Shown here: piece after piece, positions 59,601 to 64,000 of the stretch
How the letters are laid out: each line of letters begins with the position of its first letter
How positions within the stretch are numbered: the stretch's first letter is position 1
Source: Pelomonas sp965229315
GTDB lineage: Bacteria; Pseudomonadota; Gammaproteobacteria; Burkholderiales; Burkholderiaceae_C
Direction of reading: 5' to 3'
Length of the DNA stretch: 64,000 nucleotides
NCBI RefSeq assembly: GCF_965229315.1
Contig: NZ_CBDDJA010000002.1
Location: 62,001-126,000, forward strand
Notes under the pieces: generated by a model
What the model was told of the DNA's origin: nothing
Seen by the model: only the letters and a program-made list of their open reading frames with translations
Databases searched by the model: none
Made by a program: the position numbers and the translations under genes

Positions 59601-59880
59601 CGAGGCCATCCACGAGGCCTGCCTGCTGCGCTTCCGCCCCATCCTGATGACCACGATGGCCGCGCTGCTGGGCGCGCTGCCGCTGATGCTGGGCACGGGC
59701 GTGGGCAGCGAGCTGCGCCACCCGCTGGGCGTCGTCATGGTGGGCGGCCTCATCGTCAGCCAGTTGCTCACGCTGTTCACCACGCCGGTCATCTACCTGG
59801 GCTTCAGCTCGATGGCCGCGCGGCTCAGGCGCCACCGCAACAAGGGTGACGGCAAGCCCGAGGCGGAGGCGGCGGCGTGA
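56698..59880 (+). CDS. mdtB: RND multidrug efflux pump subunit, MdtB-like
   Basis: Inner-membrane proton-driven pump of 1060 aa, 12 membrane segments. N-terminal PSRLFIERPVATSLLMLAI, the proton-relay motif GFVVDDAIVMIEN in TM4 and KKNAIMMIDFALEAE in TM10. Having two different RND subunits in tandem is typical of MdtBC heterotrimers. It overlaps the second subunit by GTGA at 59877-59880. Confidence 0.93.
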   Translation: MNPSRLFIERPVATSLLMLAIVLAGALAYRLLPVSALPEVDYPTMQVTTLYPGASPDVMTSSVTAPLERQFGQMPGLSQMSSTSSGGASVITLRFDLSVTLDVAEQEVQAAINAGSNLLPTDLPMPPVYSKVNPADAPVLTIAVSSTTLPVPRVHDLVESRLAQKISQVPGVGMVAIAGGRRPAVRIQANPGALATLGLSIDDVRTAISAANVNQSKGSFDGPLRASTLDANDQLRSAAEYASLVIAYKNGNAVRLKDVAQIVDDAENLRLAAWAGQAGQASTSAVILNVQRQPGANVIETVDRVRAVLPQLQASLPASLEVQILSDRTTTIRASVTDVQHELLFAVVLVIGVIFVFLRSVPATVIPAVAVPVSLVGTFGVMYMAGFSINNLTLMALVISTGFVVDDAIVMIENIARHLEEGQGHVGAADVTGAEAGGGKVTPLQAALDGSQQIGFTIISLTVSLIAVLIPLLFMGDVVGRLFHEFAITLAVSILISAFVSLTLTPMMCARLLKHEREEDHGRLWHRVGKAFDDTIAAYGRMLDWVLDRSAATLVVFLATLVLTGVLYLLVPKGFFPVQDTGQIQGITEAAQSTSFAAMAEHQQRIAERVLKDPAVQSVSSFIGVDGGNTTLNQGRLQITLKPKDERGESAAAISRRLTDAVAEEPGIALFLQPVQDLTIEDRIAKTQYQFTLSSPDAAELSRSTTAVLERLHDVKSIADVASDQQEKGLQAYVDIDRDAAGRLGVSVAAIDSALYSAFGQRLISTIFTQSNQYRVVLEVAPGYRQGLDGLQRLYVPGANNTQVPLSSVARFSERLSPLAVNHVAQFPAATISFNLAPGASLGEAVKGIRAEVDALQLPLSVETRFEGAALAFQASLSSTLLLILAAIVTMYIVLGVLYESTIHPLTILSTLPSAGLGALLALLAFRLDLDIIAIIGIVLLIGIVKKNAIMMIDFALEAERDHGKSPREAIHEACLLRFRPILMTTMAALLGALPLMLGTGVGSELRHPLGVVMVGGLIVSQLLTLFTTPVIYLGFSSMAARLRRHRNKGDGKPEAEAAA

Positions 59881-62800
59881 ACCTGTCGCGCGTCTTCATC
59901 GAGCGCCCCATCGGCACGGCGCTGATCACCTGCGGCATCGCGCTGGCCGGCGCCATCGCCTACCTGCTGCTGCCCATCGCGCCGCTGCCGCAGGTCGAGT
60001 TCCCGACCATCTCGGTCAGCGCGTCGCTGCCCGGCGCCAGCCCCGACACGATGGCGGCCACCGTCGCCACGCCGCTGGAGCGCACGCTGGGCAGCATCGC
60101 CGGCGTCACCGAGATCACCTCGTCGTCGTCGCTGGGCAGCTCGCGCGTGACGCTGCAGTTCGACCTCAGCCGCGACATCGACGGCGCCGCCCGCGACGTG
60201 CAGGCTGGCATCAACGCGTCGCGCGCGCTGCTGCCCAGCGGCATGCCGAGCAACCCGACCTACCGCAAGGTCAACCCGGCCGACGCGCCCATCATGATCG
60301 TGTCGCTGACCTCGGACACGCTGACGCGCGGCCAGATGTACGACGCCGCGAGCACGGTGCTCGCGCAGCGGCTGTCGCAGGTGGAGGGCGTGGGCCAGGT
60401 CACCGTGGGCGGCGGCGCGCTGCCGGCGGTGCGCATCGAGCTGGACCCGAACAAGCTGTCGGCCAACGGCATCTCGCTGGAGCAGGTGCGCTCTGCCGTC
60501 GTCGCGACGAACGCGAACCGCCCCAAGGGCATGCTGGAGGACGACAGTCGCTACTGGCAGATCGTCGCCAATGACCAGGCCAAGCAGGCCAGCGAGTACG
60601 CGCCGCTGGTGCTGAGCTACAAGAACGGCGCGGCGCTGCGGCTGCGCGACGTGGCCGACATCCAGGACAGCGTGCAGGACATCCGCAACGACGGCCTGGC
60701 CGACGGCAAGTCCGCCGTGCTGCTGATCCTGAACAAGGCGCCGAGTGCCAACATCATCAAGACGGTCGACACCGTGCGCAGCCTGCTGCCGCAGCTGCGT
60801 GCATCCATCTCGCCCAGCATCGACGTCAACGTCGTCATGGACCGCACGACCACCATCCGCGGCAGCATCCAGGAGGTGCAGCGCACGCTGGCGATCTCGT
60901 TCGGCCTGGTCATCGTGGTGGTGTTCGTCTTCCTGCGCCGGCTGCGCGCGGCGCTGCTGCCGGCGGTGGCCGTGCCGGTGTCGCTGGCGGGCACCTGCGG
61001 CTTCATGTACCTGCTGGGCTACAGCGTCGACAACCTGTCGCTGATGGCCATGACGGTGGCCACCGGCTTCGTCGTGGACGATGCCATCGTCGTGCTGGAG
61101 AACATCTCGCGCCACATCGAGCGCGGCATGGCGCCGCGCGACGCGGCGCTCAAGGGCGCACGCGAGATCGGCTTCACCGTCGTGTCCATCTCGCTGAGCC
61201 TGATCGCCGTGTTCATCCCCATCCTGGCGATGGGCGGCATCGTCGGGCGGCTGTTCCGCGAGTTCGCGGTCGTGCTGTCGGTGGCCATCCTCGTGTCCAT
61301 GGTGGTGTCGCTGACGACCACGCCGATGATGGCCGCCACGCTGCTGCGCCCGCACGCCGAGGCCAAGCCGCCGGGCCGCTTCGGTCGTGCCGTCGGCCGG
61401 GTCGGCGCCTGGCTGGCGCGGGGTTACCGCAGCACGCTGCGCTGGACGCTGCGCCACCAGCCGCTGGCACTGGGGGTGCTGGCCGGCGTCGTCGCGCTGA
61501 ACGTGCACCTGTACATGACCATCCCCAAGGGCTTCTTCCCGCAGCAGGACACCGGGCTGATGATCGGCGGCGTGCAGGCCGACCAGGCCAGCTCCTTCCA
61601 GGCCATGCAGCTCAAGCTGCGCACCTTCAGCGACATCGTGCGCGCCGACCCGGCCGTGGCCCACGTGACCGGCTTCACCGGCGGCGGCCAGCGCAACAGC
61701 GCCAACATGTTCATCAGCCTGAAGCCCCGCAGCGAGCGCAAGGAGAGCGTGGACGACGTCATCAACCGGCTGCGCGGCAAGCTGGCCAGGGTGCCGGGGG
61801 CCAACCTGTTCCTCGCGCCGGTGCAGGACATCCGCGTCGGCGGCCGGCAGTCCAACGCGGCCTGGCAGTACACGCTGCAGGCCGACGACCTCGCCGACCT
61901 GCGCACCTGGGAGCCGCGCATCCGCCGCGCGCTGACCGAGATCCCGGAGGTCACCGACGTCAACACCGACCAGCAGGACAAGGGCACGCAGACTTCGCTG
62001 GTCGTCGATCGCGACGCGCTGGCGCGGCTGGGCATCACGATGGGTGCGTTCGACAGCGTGCTCAACGACGCCTTCGGCCAGCGCCAGGTCGGCGTCATCT
62101 ACAACCCGCTGAACCAGTACCGCGTCGTCATGGAGCTGGCGCCCGTCTGGCTGCAGAGCCCGCAGACGCTGGACCGCCTGTTGCTGACCAGCAGCGGCGG
62201 CCAGCAGGTGCCGCTGTCGAGCGTGGCGCGGGTGGAGACGACGAGCACGCCGCTGGCCGTCAGCCACCAGAGCGGCACGCCGGCCAGCACCATCAGCTTC
62301 AACCTCGCGGCCGGCGTGTCGCTGTCGGACGCGGTGACCGCGGTCAACGACGCGGTGGCCGGCAGCGGTGCGCCGGTGTCGGTGCGCGGCAGCTTCCAGG
62401 GCACGGCCCAGGTCTTCCAGGCGTCGCTGAAGTCGCAGCCGCTGCTCATCCTCGCGGCCATCGTGACCATCTACCTGGTGCTGGGCATGCTCTACGAGAG
62501 CCTCATCCACCCGATCACCATCCTGTCCACGCTGCCGTCGGCCGGCGTGGGCGCGCTGCTGGCGCTGCTGGCTTTCAAGACCGACTTCTCCATCATTGCG
62601 CTGATCGGCGTCATCCTGCTGATCGGCATCGTGAAGAAGAACGCCATCATGATGCTGGACTTCGCCATCTCGGCCCGCCGCGAGGCCGAGCTGCGCGGCG
62701 GGCACCTGACGGCGGGTGCCGCCATCTACCGCGCCGCGCTGCTGCGGCTGCGGCCCATCCTGATGACGACCGTGGCCGCCGTCTTCGGCGCCGTGCCGCT

Positions 62801-62987
62801 GGCGGTGGGCCAGGGCGAAGGCGCCGAGCTGCGCGTGCCGCTGGGCATCTCCATCGTCGGCGGCCTGCTGCTCAGCCAGTTGCTGACCCTCTACACCACC
62901 CCTGTCGTGTTCTGCTGCATGGACCGGTTGAGCCGCAAGAAGCGCCGTGCGCCCGCGGCCCTGCCTGTCATCCAAGCCACGATCTGA
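59877..62987 (+). CDS. mdtC: RND multidrug efflux pump subunit, MdtC-like
   Basis: Second RND subunit of 1036 aa, 12 membrane segments. Starts NLSRVFIERPIGTALITCGIAL at GTG 59877, overlapping the first subunit. GFVVDDAIVVLEN (TM4) and KKNAIMMLDFAISAR (TM10) are intact. The order adaptor, RND, RND, outer-membrane factor matches mdtABC plus a NodT/OprM gene. Substrates of MdtABC in E. coli include bile salts and novobiocin; here they are unknown. Confidence 0.93.
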   Translation: MNLSRVFIERPIGTALITCGIALAGAIAYLLLPIAPLPQVEFPTISVSASLPGASPDTMAATVATPLERTLGSIAGVTEITSSSSLGSSRVTLQFDLSRDIDGAARDVQAGINASRALLPSGMPSNPTYRKVNPADAPIMIVSLTSDTLTRGQMYDAASTVLAQRLSQVEGVGQVTVGGGALPAVRIELDPNKLSANGISLEQVRSAVVATNANRPKGMLEDDSRYWQIVANDQAKQASEYAPLVLSYKNGAALRLRDVADIQDSVQDIRNDGLADGKSAVLLILNKAPSANIIKTVDTVRSLLPQLRASISPSIDVNVVMDRTTTIRGSIQEVQRTLAISFGLVIVVVFVFLRRLRAALLPAVAVPVSLAGTCGFMYLLGYSVDNLSLMAMTVATGFVVDDAIVVLENISRHIERGMAPRDAALKGAREIGFTVVSISLSLIAVFIPILAMGGIVGRLFREFAVVLSVAILVSMVVSLTTTPMMAATLLRPHAEAKPPGRFGRAVGRVGAWLARGYRSTLRWTLRHQPLALGVLAGVVALNVHLYMTIPKGFFPQQDTGLMIGGVQADQASSFQAMQLKLRTFSDIVRADPAVAHVTGFTGGGQRNSANMFISLKPRSERKESVDDVINRLRGKLARVPGANLFLAPVQDIRVGGRQSNAAWQYTLQADDLADLRTWEPRIRRALTEIPEVTDVNTDQQDKGTQTSLVVDRDALARLGITMGAFDSVLNDAFGQRQVGVIYNPLNQYRVVMELAPVWLQSPQTLDRLLLTSSGGQQVPLSSVARVETTSTPLAVSHQSGTPASTISFNLAAGVSLSDAVTAVNDAVAGSGAPVSVRGSFQGTAQVFQASLKSQPLLILAAIVTIYLVLGMLYESLIHPITILSTLPSAGVGALLALLAFKTDFSIIALIGVILLIGIVKKNAIMMLDFAISARREAELRGGHLTAGAAIYRAALLRLRPILMTTVAAVFGAVPLAVGQGEGAELRVPLGISIVGGLLLSQLLTLYTTPVVFCCMDRLSRKKRRAPAALPVIQATI

Positions 62988-62991
62988 ACCC

Positions 62992-64000
62992 ATGCCCAAG
63001 ACTTCGCTCGCCCCGCTGACGCTGGCCCTGCTGCTTGCCGGCTGCGCCGTGACTTCGCAGCACCCGCCCGCCGACAACCCGCCCCCCGCGAGCTTCAAGG
63101 GCTCCACCGACTGGCAGCGCGTGCCTGCCGACGTGGCCGTGCCCGAGGCCTGGTGGACGATGTTCCGCGACCCGGTGCTGGACGGCCTGCAGGCCGACCT
63201 GGTCGTCGGCAACCAGAACCTCGCCGCGGCGCTCGCGCAGGTCGCATCGGCGCGCGCGGTGCTGCAGGCCAGCAGCGCGGCCATCTGGCCCACGCTGTCG
63301 CTGGGCGCCGGCACCACGCGTTCGGCCAGCGAGAACAACGGCAATCGCAGCATCTCGACGGCGAACTCGCTGACGGCCAACGCCGGTTGGGAGCTGGACC
63401 TGTGGGGGCGCCTGTCGCAAGGCATCAAGGCCGCGGGCGCCAGCTACCGGGCCAGCGAGGCCGACCTCGCGGCGCTGCGCCTGTCGGCCCAGGCGACGCT
63501 GACGCAGAGCTACTTCTCGCTGCGCGCCGCCGAGGCCCAGCAGGCGTTGCTGGTGCGCACGGAAGCCGCCAACCAGCGCGCGCTGGACCTCACGCAAGTG
63601 CGCTACACGAGCGGCGTCGCCGCGCAGTCGGACGTGCTGCAGGCGCGCACGCAGCTGCGCAGCGTGCAGTCCCAGCTCAGCGACGCCCGCGCGCAGCGCG
63701 CCCAGCTCGAACATGCGATCGCGGCGCAGCTCGGCAAGCCGCCGGCGCAGTTGGAGCTGCCGCCCAGCGCCCGGCTGCCGGAGCTGCCGCCGGTGCCCAG
63801 CCTGGTGCCGTCCACCGTGCTGGCCCAGCGGCCGGACATTGCGGCGGCGCGGGCCCGCCAGGTGGCGGCGTATGCGCAGATCGGCATTGCCGACGCGGCC
63901 TTCTTCCCGTCGTTGAGCCTGTCGGCCAGCGGCGGCTACCGCGGCGCGTCCTGGTCCAACCTCGTGTCGGCGCCCAACCTGCTGTGGTCCATCGGCGCGG
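62992..64000 (+). CDS. NodT-family outer-membrane efflux lipoprotein, partial
   Basis: Outer-membrane channel of the RND efflux system, first 336 residues; the 3' end lies beyond the window. Lipoprotein signal ending at C18 (LLLAGC), then the NodT/OprM start with AWWTMFRDPVLDGLQADLVVGNQNL, GWELDLWGRL, and the repeated second half (LAQRPDIAAARARQVAAYAQIGIADAAFFPS). ATG 62992 is 4 bp after mdtC, so it belongs to the same operon. Confidence 0.93.
   Translation, partial: MPKTSLAPLTLALLLAGCAVTSQHPPADNPPPASFKGSTDWQRVPADVAVPEAWWTMFRDPVLDGLQADLVVGNQNLAAALAQVASARAVLQASSAAIWPTLSLGAGTTRSASENNGNRSISTANSLTANAGWELDLWGRLSQGIKAAGASYRASEADLAALRLSAQATLTQSYFSLRAAEAQQALLVRTEAANQRALDLTQVRYTSGVAAQSDVLQARTQLRSVQSQLSDARAQRAQLEHAIAAQLGKPPAQLELPPSARLPELPPVPSLVPSTVLAQRPDIAAARARQVAAYAQIGIADAAFFPSLSLSASGGYRGASWSNLVSAPNLLWSIGA

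Noticed and set aside
59793..63428. 1211-codon open frame on the minus strand opposite the RND pumps
   Set aside because: Repetitive His/Arg/Gln/Ala composition without domains; antisense to mdtB/mdtC, which have intact RND motifs.

Overview
The window is a high-GC, densely packed chromosomal segment that most likely comes from a Burkholderiales betaproteobacterium of the Roseateles/Rubrivivax/Mitsuaria kind. This is inferred from the his operon layout behind yadGH-bolA, two PEP-CTERM proteins, a PHA-system protein beside storage-lipid genes, coaD-ferredoxin-rsmD linkage and Comamonadaceae-like hairpin repeats. No rRNA, tRNA, CRISPR or transposase gene was seen.

Layout. (1) 0.2-6 kb: a carbohydrate ABC transporter (binding protein, two permeases), a GH1 beta-glucosidase and a secreted GH16 beta-glucanase. 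This looks like a beta-glucan utilisation locus, with a LacI-type palindrome at its head and a 380-bp hairpin-flanked repeat between binding protein and permeases. A MalK/MsmX-type ATPase at 10.6-11.7 kb probably powers it. (2) 6.1-10.5 kb: a PEP-CTERM protein with a cohesin-like domain near a secreted metalloprotease ending in a dockerin, a candidate surface cohesin-dockerin pair. (3) 11.8-21.6 kb: a TctDE-like two-component system, MocR regulator, AhpD-like protein, an SDR remnant, a molybdopterin oxidoreductase, a lipoprotein aminopeptidase, a YhhY-like acetyltransferase, a lower-GC orphan gene and an aldo/keto reductase. (4) 21.7-25.9 kb: PHA-system protein, acyl-CoA-binding protein, WS/DGAT acyltransferase, a TPR protein and a TetR regulator.

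(5) 26-37 kb: yadGH-like ABC exporter, bolA, then hisG-hisD-hisC-hisB-hisH-hisA-hisF, rsmD, coaD and a YfhL-type ferredoxin. The his run is interrupted twice: by a ribbon-helix-helix/PIN toxin-antitoxin pair between hisD and hisC, and by a divergent PEP-CTERM CHRD gene between hisA and hisF. Three 122-bp tandem repeats, each carrying a copy of the ferredoxin start, lie between coaD and the ferredoxin. (6) 37-42.5 kb: an S1/P1 nuclease, CheW, a chemoreceptor with a C-terminal NWESF tether, an orphan response regulator and a PAS histidine kinase.

(7) 42.6-53.9 kb: one long minus-strand cobalamin operon. It starts at a cobalamin riboswitch with a terminator, then runs btuB, cobU, btuF, btuC, btuD, cobB, cobO, a DUF1636 protein, cbiB/cobD, cobC and cobQ. 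It covers B12/corrinoid uptake and late assembly; the corrin-ring genes and cobS/cobT are not in view. (8) 54-64 kb: a DUF4124-like protein and peptidyl-tRNA hydrolase, then an MdtABC-type RND efflux operon with an outer-membrane factor that runs off the window end.

Most operons are translationally coupled by ATGA, GTGA or TTGA overlaps. A structured dispersed repeat occurs in two good copies (30.1 and 49.2 kb), whose stems show compensatory changes, and a third degraded copy lies inside cobQ.
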